From positions 1-6,725 of the forward strand of contig JAQYWL010000178.1 in the NCBI GenBank assembly GCA_030145035.1: DNA of 6,725 nt. The letters run 5' to 3'. Positions 1-6,200 of this stretch are shown here, one piece after another. Within the stretch, counting starts at the first letter, position 1; each line of letters opens with the position of its first letter. The notes under the pieces were generated by a model. That model was given only the letters and a program-made list of their open reading frames with translations, was not told the DNA's origin and ran no database searches. This DNA comes from Desulfobacteria bacterium (GTDB lineage Bacteria; Desulfobacterota; Desulfobacteria; Desulfobacterales; C00003060). The translations under genes were made by a program, and so were the position numbers.

Positions 1-20
1 AAAATCACGAAGTGATTTTA
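1..20. repeat. Short AT-rich palindrome at the window edge
   Basis: Positions 1-8 (AAAATCAC) pair perfectly with 12-19 (GTGATTTT) around a 3-base loop, giving an 8-bp stem. It could be the tail of a terminator for a gene left of the window or just another copy of the CACGAA-type repeat found further on, because its loop region reads CACGAAG. The stem is AT-rich and there is no clean T tract, so a terminator call is weak. Confidence 0.4.
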
Positions 21-86
21 TAACTTGATTAATTGATCCTGCACCGTTATCCTAACCTGGATAAACCGGAACAAAAAACAAAAACT

Positions 87-269
87 ATCACGAAAACACG
101 AAAGTACGAAAACACGAAAGGCTGAATGTTTTTTTATTTCGTGCTTTCCCTGGCCCAGACGTGGGTTATAGGCCTAATCGGCTGATGCGAGCACCTAACG
201 CCCTATACACTTAGCACGCTGATTTGACTATGTAGCGCCAGGGCGGGCAATCTTTCGTGCTTTCGTGAT
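87..269. repeat. Inverted-repeat element built from CACGAAAG octamers
   Basis: Positions 89-120 are four consecutive 8-base units: CACGAAAA, CACGAAAG, TACGAAAA, CACGAAAG. Positions 252-267 are two perfect copies of the reverse complement (CTTTCGTG twice). As a result 87-104 and 252-269 form an inverted repeat matching at 17 of 18 positions. A further inverted copy (136-148) can pair with 108-120 at 11 of 13 positions, and CCCTGGC at 148-154 pairs with GCCAGGG at 237-243. The layout suggests a foldable miniature element or an intergenic repeat family, but no transposase or target-site duplication is visible. It lies just upstream of the formate dehydrogenase operon, so it could also form an RNA structure in the leader if transcription starts to its left. 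I could not match it to a known riboswitch. Confidence 0.6.
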
Positions 270-344
270 TATCTTTTAAAATTTTTCTGCCATAAAAAAC
301 ACGAATTTCATGATTAAGGAACTAAAAGATGCAATGGAGCCATT
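270..344 (+). other. Leader immediately upstream of fdhA
   Basis: Together with the preceding repeats this completes 344 bases without a convincing gene. This last part is AT-rich (for example the tract at 274-286) and contains one more degenerate octamer (CACGAATT, 300-307). It may hold the operon promoter, but I found no pair of -35 and -10 hexamers with acceptable spacing; TTGACT at 224-229 has nothing like TATAAT 16-18 bases downstream. A -24/-12 sigma-54 signature (GG...GC) was not recognised either. Confidence 0.3.
336..339 (+). promoter_or_regulatory. Ribosome binding site of fdhA
   Basis: GGAG sits 5 bases before the ATG at 345. It supports that start, which also places the first cluster cysteine at residue 8, as in E. 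coli FdhF. Confidence 0.6.
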
Positions 345-2378
345 ATGCACAGGGTTTTGACAACTTGCTGCTTTTGCGCCTGCGGGTGCAACCTGTATCT
401 TGAGGTAGAAGCCGAAAAAATCGTTGGGGTGATTCCCAGCAGAGAGCATCCTGTTGCCCGGGGAAACCTGTGCCTCAAGGGGTGGAACAGCTTTGAGTTT
501 GTCCATCACAAGGACCGCCTCCGATATCCGTTGATCCGGAAAAAGGGGCGCCTCGTAGAAGCAAGTTGGGAAGAAGCGCTGGACCTGGTTGCCAAAAGCC
601 TGTCCGATATCAAGCACAAATACGGAGGCCAATCCCTGGGGGTGCTCTCTTCTGCCAAGTGTACCAATGAGGAAAACTATCTCCTGATGAAGTTTGCCCG
701 GGCCGTGCTAAAGACCAACAATGTGGACCACTGCGCCCGGCTCTGCCATTCTCCGAGTGTCATTGGGCTGAGCAATGCCTTTGGCTCCGGGGCGATGACA
801 AATGCCATATCAGAGCTTGCAGGCGCCGAGGTCATCCTGGTCACCGGCTCCAATACGACCGAACAACACCCCCAGATAGCACGATTTATCTTTGATGCCC
901 TGGCAAGAGGAGCCAAGCTGATTGTTGTGGACCCACGGCGCATCCTCTTGAGCAGGTTTGCCCATGTCTATCTTCAGCCACGCCTGGGCACAGACGTCAT
1001 ATGGCTCAACGGCATGATGAAGATTATCCTGGAAGAGAGGCTCTTTGCCGAACCCTTTATCGAGATGCGCACCGAGAATTTCAGGACATTCAGCGAGCAG
1101 GTGAAAAGATTTGACATCGGACAGGTAGAGGCCATCAGCGGCATCCCCGTGGAAGACCTCCGCAGGGCAGCCCGCACGTATGCCAGGGTCAAGCGCGCCA
1201 TGATCATCTACTCTATGGGAATTACCCAACATGTGTCCGGAACAGACAATGTTCAATCTATTGCCAACCTGGCCATGTTGACCGGCCATGTGGAACAGGA
1301 GTATACCGGGGTCGGACCGTTGCGCGGCCAGAACAATGTGCAGGGGGCCTGTGACATGGGGGCTCTCCCCGGGACATTGTCAGGCTATCAAAATGTCGTA
1401 GACGAGGGCATCAGGAAAAAATTTGAACGCGCATGGAAGACCGATCTGCCGACAGCCCCGGGGCTTACCGCAACCGATATGTTTCACGGCACAGGTGACA
1501 AGAAGATTCGGGCAATGTTTATTATGGGAGAGAATCCTGCCCTCAGCCATCCGGATCTCAAATCAACCTGGGCCGCCTTGGAGGCGTTGGATTTTCTGGC
1601 AGTGTCCGATATCTTCCTGACAGAGACCGCAGAGTGTGCGGACGTGGTGTTGCCTGCTGCCTCGTTTGCTGAAAAGGACGGTACGGTTACCAGTACTGAA
1701 CGCCGCATTCAGAGAATTCGAAAGGCGATTTCTCCTGTTGGCACAAGCAAGCCGGACTGGCAAATCATACGCGAACTTTCCTCTCGGATGAATTACCCCA
1801 TGGATTACGAATCGCCAGCCGAAATCATGGAAGAGATCGCCATGCTAACCCCCATTTACGGTGGGGTGTATTACGACAGGCTGGAACGCGGATGGGGGCT
1901 CTTCTGGCCGTGTCCTAACCGAGACCATCCAGGCACTCCCTTTCTGCACAAGGGTTCCTTTGCACGTGGGAAAGGGCGCTTTGAATATATTTCATATCGC
2001 CCCCCTGCGGAAATCCCGGATGATGCATACCCGTTTTATTTGACCACGGGACGAATCTACGAACATTGGCATACGGGAAGCATGACCAGGCGAATTACTG
2101 CACTTTCCAGAGAACAGCCCGAGGCATTTGTTGAAATCAATCCAACGGATGCAAAGAGATTAGGGGTGGCAAACGCCCAACCGGTTCGGGTCGTTTCAAG
2201 GCGCGGAGAGATTACGGTAAAAGCGCGCTTCACAGACGACGTGCCCGAAAAGACGGTCTTTATCCCTTTTCACTTTATGGAGGCCCCGGCCAATATCCTC
2301 ACCCATGGTCACTGCGATCCAGGGGCCAAAATCCCGGAGTTTAAGGTTTGTGCGGTGCGGTTAGAACTGGTACAATAA
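345..2378 (+). CDS. fdhA: Formate dehydrogenase catalytic (alpha) subunit, molybdopterin type, cysteine variant
   Basis: A 677-residue protein of the DMSO reductase superfamily, close in size to E. coli FdhF (715), predicted to interconvert formate and CO2 at a bis-pterin Mo or W site. The N-terminal [4Fe-4S] ligands are C8, C11, C15 and C43, with the electron-transfer lysine at K45 (LCLKG). The catalytic pair is C134-H135 in CARLCHSPSV, where FdhF has selenocysteine; the codon at 744-746 is TGC, so no recoding is needed. R327 in LRGQNNVQGACDMG corresponds to the substrate-binding arginine of FdhF. The C-terminal pterin-dinucleotide-binding domain starts near T567-T-G-R. There is no Tat signal or membrane segment, so the enzyme should be cytosolic. 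It is the first gene of the operon; its TAA stop shares one base with the beta start (TAATG). Other superfamily members are possible, but the Cys-His/Arg set favours formate dehydrogenase strongly. Confidence 0.93.
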   Translation: MHRVLTTCCFCACGCNLYLEVEAEKIVGVIPSREHPVARGNLCLKGWNSFEFVHHKDRLRYPLIRKKGRLVEASWEEALDLVAKSLSDIKHKYGGQSLGVLSSAKCTNEENYLLMKFARAVLKTNNVDHCARLCHSPSVIGLSNAFGSGAMTNAISELAGAEVILVTGSNTTEQHPQIARFIFDALARGAKLIVVDPRRILLSRFAHVYLQPRLGTDVIWLNGMMKIILEERLFAEPFIEMRTENFRTFSEQVKRFDIGQVEAISGIPVEDLRRAARTYARVKRAMIIYSMGITQHVSGTDNVQSIANLAMLTGHVEQEYTGVGPLRGQNNVQGACDMGALPGTLSGYQNVVDEGIRKKFERAWKTDLPTAPGLTATDMFHGTGDKKIRAMFIMGENPALSHPDLKSTWAALEALDFLAVSDIFLTETAECADVVLPAASFAEKDGTVTSTERRIQRIRKAISPVGTSKPDWQIIRELSSRMNYPMDYESPAEIMEEIAMLTPIYGGVYYDRLERGWGLFWPCPNRDHPGTPFLHKGSFARGKGRFEYISYRPPAEIPDDAYPFYLTTGRIYEHWHTGSMTRRITALSREQPEAFVEINPTDAKRLGVANAQPVRVVSRRGEITVKARFTDDVPEKTVFIPFHFMEAPANILTHGHCDPGAKIPEFKVCAVRLELVQ

Positions 2379-3643
2379 TGTCAGACGAACTCATTCTAGA
2401 CAAGGAACACCTCACAGGCTTTCTGCGCAAGATCGCAAAAGAGCGTGAACTTGTAGCGCCGGTAAAAAATTCTCACGGGGACACGCTCTTTGAAGTCGTC
2501 TCCTCTTTGGATGATATCTCCCTTGACCTCGAGAGCAAACCGGTCATGTCTGCCAAAAATTTCTTCCTGCCTCGCACCGAGACATTGTTTCACTACCAGC
2601 GCAAAGGTAAACAATATTTCTTCAAGGAAGTCCTTCCAGAGGTTCCGAGAGTCTTATTCGGTCTGCGTTCCTGCGACTTATGGGCAATTCTTTTCCTTGA
2701 TGTAGTATTCCAGGAAAACTTCAAGGACCGGTACTATCTAAACAGAAGAAGCGACACTGTATTGATCAATATCGGATGTCGTGAACCGATGCGAAACTGC
2801 TTTTGCAAAAGCGCAAAAAGCGGACCCTTTCTCACGCAGGGATACGATCTGCAACTCACAGACCTGGGGGACCGGTTTTTTGTCGAAATTGGACGGCCCA
2901 GAGGCAGAGAGCTGGTTGAAAAATGGGATTATTTTTTCAGGCCTGCAACCAACAGAGATAGAGATGAACAGTACGAGATCGTTTTGGAAGCGGAGAGCAG
3001 ATTTGAGCGGATCGTTGATTTTGATACGGCAATCTCCCGATTCATCAATAATGAGGTGGACGACGCTCTGTGGGAGGAACTCGGAAACCGCTGCCAGGGT
3101 TGCGGGGGATGTGCCTATGTATGTCCCACGTGTTACTGCTTTAATATTGTGGACCGGCCTGATTCGGAGACTGAAGGACAAAGGCTCAGAATACATGATG
3201 CGTGTACCCTGGCTGGATTTACACGGCTTGCGGGAGGTCACAACCCGCGCCACGAAAGAAGTCGTCGGGTCCGAAGGCGCTTTTATCACAAGCTCCCTTT
3301 TGCCCAGGAAAAATACCATCGCCCCAGTTGCGTGGGATGCGGACGGTGCGTGGAGATATGTTTTGGGCGTGTTGATATGGTCCATTTTATCAGAATGGTT
3401 TGTGAGAGACCTGAGAAATCAAAAGAAGTCTCTTTGAGGTTGGGCGAAATCCTTGTCCGTGCCGGGGTCATAAGCACCGAAGAACTAAAGATCGCCCTTG
3501 AGAAGCAGGCCGGGACCGGCAAACTTCTTGGCACACTGCTCATTGAAGATGGATTGGCCACAGGGGAAGAGATTGCCTTTGCCCTTGGGCGCCAACTGGG
3601 GATTCCGGAGACGGTTGGAACAGGAGGTGTGCTTGGAAGATAG
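2378..3643 (+). CDS. Formate dehydrogenase electron-transfer (beta) subunit, HydB/AsrA-like, with C-terminal MshEN-type domain
   Basis: A 421-residue iron-sulfur protein. Residues 1 to about 345 resemble the beta subunit of archaeal sulfhydrogenase (HydB) and anaerobic sulfite reductase subunit A, which relay electrons between a catalytic subunit and a flavoprotein. Two ferredoxin-type sites are visible: C239, C242, C245, C249 (followed by P-T-C-Y-C), and C318, C321, C324, C328, where F replaces the usual proline after the last cysteine. C99, C134, C141 and C143 also match family positions and could hold a third cluster (inference). Residues 354-406 form an unexpected extra domain: R354-L-G ... 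G363 ... L370 ... L374 ... Q377, a 5-residue spacer, then L384-G ... G392 ... I399 ... L403 ... Q406, the two-motif MshEN pattern that binds cyclic di-GMP in MshE-type ATPases. The ATG at 2378 overlaps the fdhA stop, implying translational coupling. An upstream in-frame start at 2348 would lie within fdhA and is less likely. Confidence 0.88.
   Translation: MSDELILDKEHLTGFLRKIAKERELVAPVKNSHGDTLFEVVSSLDDISLDLESKPVMSAKNFFLPRTETLFHYQRKGKQYFFKEVLPEVPRVLFGLRSCDLWAILFLDVVFQENFKDRYYLNRRSDTVLINIGCREPMRNCFCKSAKSGPFLTQGYDLQLTDLGDRFFVEIGRPRGRELVEKWDYFFRPATNRDRDEQYEIVLEAESRFERIVDFDTAISRFINNEVDDALWEELGNRCQGCGGCAYVCPTCYCFNIVDRPDSETEGQRLRIHDACTLAGFTRLAGGHNPRHERSRRVRRRFYHKLPFAQEKYHRPSCVGCGRCVEICFGRVDMVHFIRMVCERPEKSKEVSLRLGEILVRAGVISTEELKIALEKQAGTGKLLGTLLIEDGLATGEEIAFALGRQLGIPETVGTGGVLGR
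3429..3595 (+). other. Region encoding the predicted cyclic di-GMP-binding MshEN-like domain of the beta subunit
   Basis: These bases encode about residues 352-406 of the beta protein. The first motif (354-377) fits the published 24-residue pattern at every conserved place: RLG, two aliphatics at 359-360, G363, two aliphatics at 364-365, L370, L374, Q377. The second (383-406) keeps LG, the aliphatic pair 388-389, G392, I399, L403 and Q406, but has L383 where the first motif has arginine and A394 at an aliphatic site. The five-residue spacing equals that reported for MshE. It is in frame with the ferredoxin domain and no frameshift is needed. The chain ends 15 residues later with a Gly-rich tail. 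Confidence 0.75.
3622..3627 (+). promoter_or_regulatory. Perfect Shine-Dalgarno AGGAGG before a TTG codon
   Basis: AGGAGG lies inside the last codons of the beta gene, 5 bases before TTG at 3633, in the frame of the gamma subunit. It is the strongest ribosome binding site in the window. The ATG at 3666 has only GGAAG directly abutting it, too close to serve, so the site argues for a TTG start. Confidence 0.55.
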
Positions 3644-4496
3644 GCCTCAGACATTAGTGCGGAAGATGGTGGCCAATATCTACCAGCCGCATCCTGCTTC
3701 CATTCAGGCGGTGAAGGAAGAAACCGGGGATATCAAGACCCTCACACTTGTTTTCAAAGACCAGGAAATACAAGGTAGTTTTTCTTTTCGACCAGGACAA
3801 TTCGTTTTGGTCTCTGTTTTCAATTGTGGCGAGGCCCCGATTTCCATAAGTTCGTCCCCCACGTTTTCGGAAGGCTTACAGTTAAGCATAAAAGAAATGG
3901 GACTATTGACAGGAGAGATACATCGCTACACCGAGGGGGAGGAGGTTGGTTTGCGAGGGCCATACGGCAATGGCTTTCCCCTGGATGAGCTTTGCGGCCA
4001 CAACCTTTTGTTTGTTGGAGGCGGGATCGGCCTGGCACCCTTGCGTTCTTTAATCGAATATGTCTTTTCCAAGCGATCGGAGTTCGGACGAGTCACCGTC
4101 CTTTATGGCGCAAGGACCCCCCGAGATATTGTCTTTAAGGACGATTTGGCCGCATGGGACAGAGAAAAAGATGTCAGGGTGATGATTACCGTGGACAGAG
4201 GGGATTCAGAATGGAAAGGAGATATCGGCCCGGTGACACATTTGTTGAAAAGGGCCACAATATACCCTTCAAACACAAAGACGATCATATGCGGTCCTCC
4301 GGTAATGATCTCCTATGTGGTTTTTGATTTGCTAAAGATGGGATTTGCTGAAGACGAGATTATCAGCACCCTTGAAAGACACATGAAATGTGGCGTCGGC
4401 AAATGTGGTCATTGCAGCATAGGTAGTAAATTCACCTGCATGCACGGTCCGGTTTTTACGTATCGACAGATAAAAGAATTCCCATCTGTATTGTGA
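3633..4496 (+). CDS. NAD(P)-binding flavoprotein (gamma) subunit, HydG/AsrB-like, with [2Fe-2S] site
   Basis: A 287-residue ferredoxin-NADP reductase-type protein expected to pass electrons from the beta subunit clusters to NAD(P) in the cytosol. Using the TTG start, the FAD-binding part shows R53-P-G-Q-F and A68-P-I-S-I-S; the nucleotide-binding fold shows V128-G-G-G-I-G-L-A-P and C220-G-P-P. The C-terminus has the dihydroorotate-dehydrogenase-B-type cluster ligands C253, C258, C261 and C269, followed by the family signature GPVFTY. This matches sulfhydrogenase gamma (HydG) and sulfite reductase subunit B from end to end. Start choice: TTG 3633 has AGGAGG at good spacing and overlaps the beta gene by 11 bases. 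ATG 3666 would give 276 residues, an N-terminus (MVANIYQPHPA) that also looks typical of the family, and a 22-base gap. NAD versus NADP preference cannot be read from the sequence by eye. Confidence 0.88.
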   Translation: MEDRPQTLVRKMVANIYQPHPASIQAVKEETGDIKTLTLVFKDQEIQGSFSFRPGQFVLVSVFNCGEAPISISSSPTFSEGLQLSIKEMGLLTGEIHRYTEGEEVGLRGPYGNGFPLDELCGHNLLFVGGGIGLAPLRSLIEYVFSKRSEFGRVTVLYGARTPRDIVFKDDLAAWDREKDVRVMITVDRGDSEWKGDIGPVTHLLKRATIYPSNTKTIICGPPVMISYVVFDLLKMGFAEDEIISTLERHMKCGVGKCGHCSIGSKFTCMHGPVFTYRQIKEFPSVL

Positions 4497-4499
4497 TTC

Positions 4500-4556
4500 T
4501 GGCAACCCGTTTTTCTTCGGTAGTGTCCGTTGATAGTTGTCCATTGTCGGTTGCCA
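4500..4556. repeat. Intergenic repeat: tandem 14-mers flanked by inverted 8-mers
   Basis: In the 87 bases between the gamma gene and the next gene, TGGCAACC (4500-4507) and GGTTGCCA (4549-4556) are perfect inverted copies 41 bases apart. Between them two adjacent 14-base units (4524-4537 and 4538-4551, both starting TGTCC) match at 10 of 14 positions. No GC-rich hairpin followed by a T run is present, so this is not a canonical terminator, although the inverted pair could fold. Confidence 0.45.
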
Positions 4557-4583
4557 ATACAGTAAAATCGTTTAATTTATCAG

Positions 4584-6131
4584 GTGGTTGCTTTGATTTT
4601 ATTCATTGAACCCATATCTAGGAATGTAGATATGTATGTCCCTGCCTACCCATTACCTATCATGGAAATAGCAAGCTTTGTTAAATTGAATATCCCCGAG
4701 GTAGAAATTGGGATTATTTCCATACCCGTAGATTACGGGTTACCTCTAACCCAGGATGGAAAAGAACAAATATACCGACAACTCCTTCAAGACCTATCGA
4801 AAATAAAACCGAGTGGGATTGGCATCTCTTGCACTGCTATTGCCCAGGCGGAAGAGGTTATCCATTTATGTGAACTGATCAAGGAGTATGATCCCAATAT
4901 ATTTATTTTTTTGGGGGGATATTTTCCCACCATTTACTATGAGGAGATATTATCCAGAACGTCGGCGGTAGACTTGATCGTGATCGGTGAAGGTGAAGGA
5001 CCTGCGCTTAAGATAATAGAACTTTTGGAAAGGGGCAAAGACCCGATAAACGAGAATATCCCGAATCTCGCATGGAAAAAAGAGGGTCAAATCCATTTAA
5101 CCAAAAAGGGCATCCGATTTGATCTTAAGAAAAAGGCCCTACTTAATCTAAAATTATTAAGATACCCCGGGGCATATGATATTCTTCCCTATGCATTCAG
5201 CCGTGGATGCCCCTATCAATGTAATTTTTGCATGGAACAGTTTATGCGACCGATTAGAAAAGAGGTTCCTCCCGAGATTGTCCGCAAAGACCTGATGAAT
5301 TTGTCACTACAAAGCAATACCCACACCCTTTTGGTCAGTGATGCACTCTTCAAGTCCTTTGATTTATTTCCATTCCTTCGATCATTAGGTATGAAAGTCA
5401 ATTTTGAGACCCGTTGCGATACGCTGGATCCATCCGTAATCCCTCAGATTGCAGATACTTGTGGGATTTTGGCCTTGGGATTTGAATCGGCGAGTTATAA
5501 TACACTGAGACGGATGAATAAGGTCAGGGATAGATCTCACTATCAGAAATATATTTCAAACACCACCGCCATATTCAAAGAAGCCGTAGGAAATGAAATT
5601 CCCATAATGATCTTTATGATTGCCGGGTATCCCGAAGACACAGAAGAAGACCTTGAACAAAGCCTGAATTTTGCAAAAGAGTTATCAAAAAACAGTGGAC
5701 CTGGAGGGCATATCTTTAAGATTGGAGAATGCAGGGCCTACCCAAGAACCAAGACTTACCAGCTTGCCTTGTCCTCACCAGATGTTATTTGTGATGATGA
5801 TGGTGTTTTTGGACAAAACGTTGTCAGGCAGCCATCTAAAGATCTAAACTTTGAAACCGTCGCCGCTTATATGAGAGAGATCTTTAACCTTTCCAATAAC
5901 ACGTCAAAACTACAGAAGACTCTCTTAAATATGATGCCTCTCTTTAGGCTGCCTGCCCATGCTTTAAGAGATGATATGATTCCTGACACATGTTTCAGTG
6001 GTAACAATAGGGAAATATTTAGTGTAAAAGGAGAAAGCCTTTCAGCTTTCAGGGCATTGGTGCCCAGGATAAATGAAAAATATAAGAAATGGATGTCAGG
6101 TCAAAGAAGTACACGTAGTTTACCACTCTAA
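4584..6131 (+). CDS. Cobalamin-binding-domain radical SAM protein, substrate unknown
   Basis: A 515-residue protein. Residues 1 to about 160 look like a Rossmann-type B12-binding domain: an initial beta strand (LILFIEP), a Tyr-Pro-rich turn (PAYPLP), then F-L-G111-G112-Y-F-P and VIGEGEG. It lacks the DxHxxG histidine motif, as is common in this class. The radical SAM core follows, with C209-x3-C213-x2-C216 (RGCPYQCNFC) for the [4Fe-4S]/SAM site, G299-F-E-S in the strand that usually reads G-I/F-E-S, and A347-G-Y-P-E-D-T, typical of the B12-radical SAM group (methyltransferases, ring-forming enzymes). About 100 C-terminal residues have no motif I recognise. GTG 4584 is the longest start; AGGTGG at 4582-4587 is better placed for TTG 4593, three codons later. 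The gene is more AT-rich than the operon before it, suggesting a different history. A role in formate dehydrogenase function is not indicated. Confidence 0.85.
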   Translation: MVALILFIEPISRNVDMYVPAYPLPIMEIASFVKLNIPEVEIGIISIPVDYGLPLTQDGKEQIYRQLLQDLSKIKPSGIGISCTAIAQAEEVIHLCELIKEYDPNIFIFLGGYFPTIYYEEILSRTSAVDLIVIGEGEGPALKIIELLERGKDPINENIPNLAWKKEGQIHLTKKGIRFDLKKKALLNLKLLRYPGAYDILPYAFSRGCPYQCNFCMEQFMRPIRKEVPPEIVRKDLMNLSLQSNTHTLLVSDALFKSFDLFPFLRSLGMKVNFETRCDTLDPSVIPQIADTCGILALGFESASYNTLRRMNKVRDRSHYQKYISNTTAIFKEAVGNEIPIMIFMIAGYPEDTEEDLEQSLNFAKELSKNSGPGGHIFKIGECRAYPRTKTYQLALSSPDVICDDDGVFGQNVVRQPSKDLNFETVAAYMREIFNLSNNTSKLQKTLLNMMPLFRLPAHALRDDMIPDTCFSGNNREIFSVKGESLSAFRALVPRINEKYKKWMSGQRSTRSLPL

Positions 6132-6200
6132 CGAGCAATAATTCCAATAGAAAAACAACTAAACTACCTTTTTGTTTGCGAGAAGTTCGTTATGAGAGAC
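6132..6200. other. Short gap between two convergent genes
   Basis: These 69 bases separate the stop of the radical SAM gene from the stop of the enolase-superfamily gene on the other strand. A bidirectional terminator would be expected. I see only a T run (6171-6175) and no convincing GC-rich stem on either strand. Confidence 0.3.

Noticed and set aside
89..120. CRISPR array
   Set aside because: The units are 8 bases long, directly adjacent and without spacers.
161..203. Possible integron attC-like site (ACCTAAC at 193-199 with GTTATAG upstream)
   Set aside because: The upstream partner does not fit GTTRRRY, the inner boxes are missing, and there is no cassette gene or integrase nearby.
224..253. 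TTGACT as a sigma-70 -35 box for the operon
   Set aside because: No TATAAT-like hexamer lies 16-18 bases downstream; the expected place is GC-rich repeat sequence.
87..344. Molybdenum/tungsten cofactor (Moco) riboswitch upstream of fdhA
   Set aside because: The position would make sense, but I could not match the conserved Moco RNA core; the pairing seen is accounted for by octamer repeats. An Rfam covariance search would settle it.
329..403. Short plus-strand ORF starting at ATG 329 after AAGGA (316-320), overlapping the fdhA start out of frame, a possible leader peptide
   Set aside because: The spacing is good, but the 24-codon product has no attenuation-type codon run, and one short ORF with a chance AAGGA is not enough.
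276..632. Open frame of 118 codons on the minus strand across the fdhA start
   Set aside because: It is antisense to well-supported fdhA sequence, has no recognisable domain and is explained by codon bias of the real gene. The same applies to the other long antisense frames within the operon, such as 2738-3385.
2781..3437. Long plus-strand frame (218 codons) inside the beta subunit gene
   Set aside because: It overlaps the cluster-binding region of the beta gene in another frame and its translation shows no family features.
4906..4918. T7-G6 homopolymer run in the radical SAM gene as a programmed slippage site
   Set aside because: The frame is intact across it and encodes the expected F-L-G-G-Y stretch of the B12-type domain, so no shift is needed.
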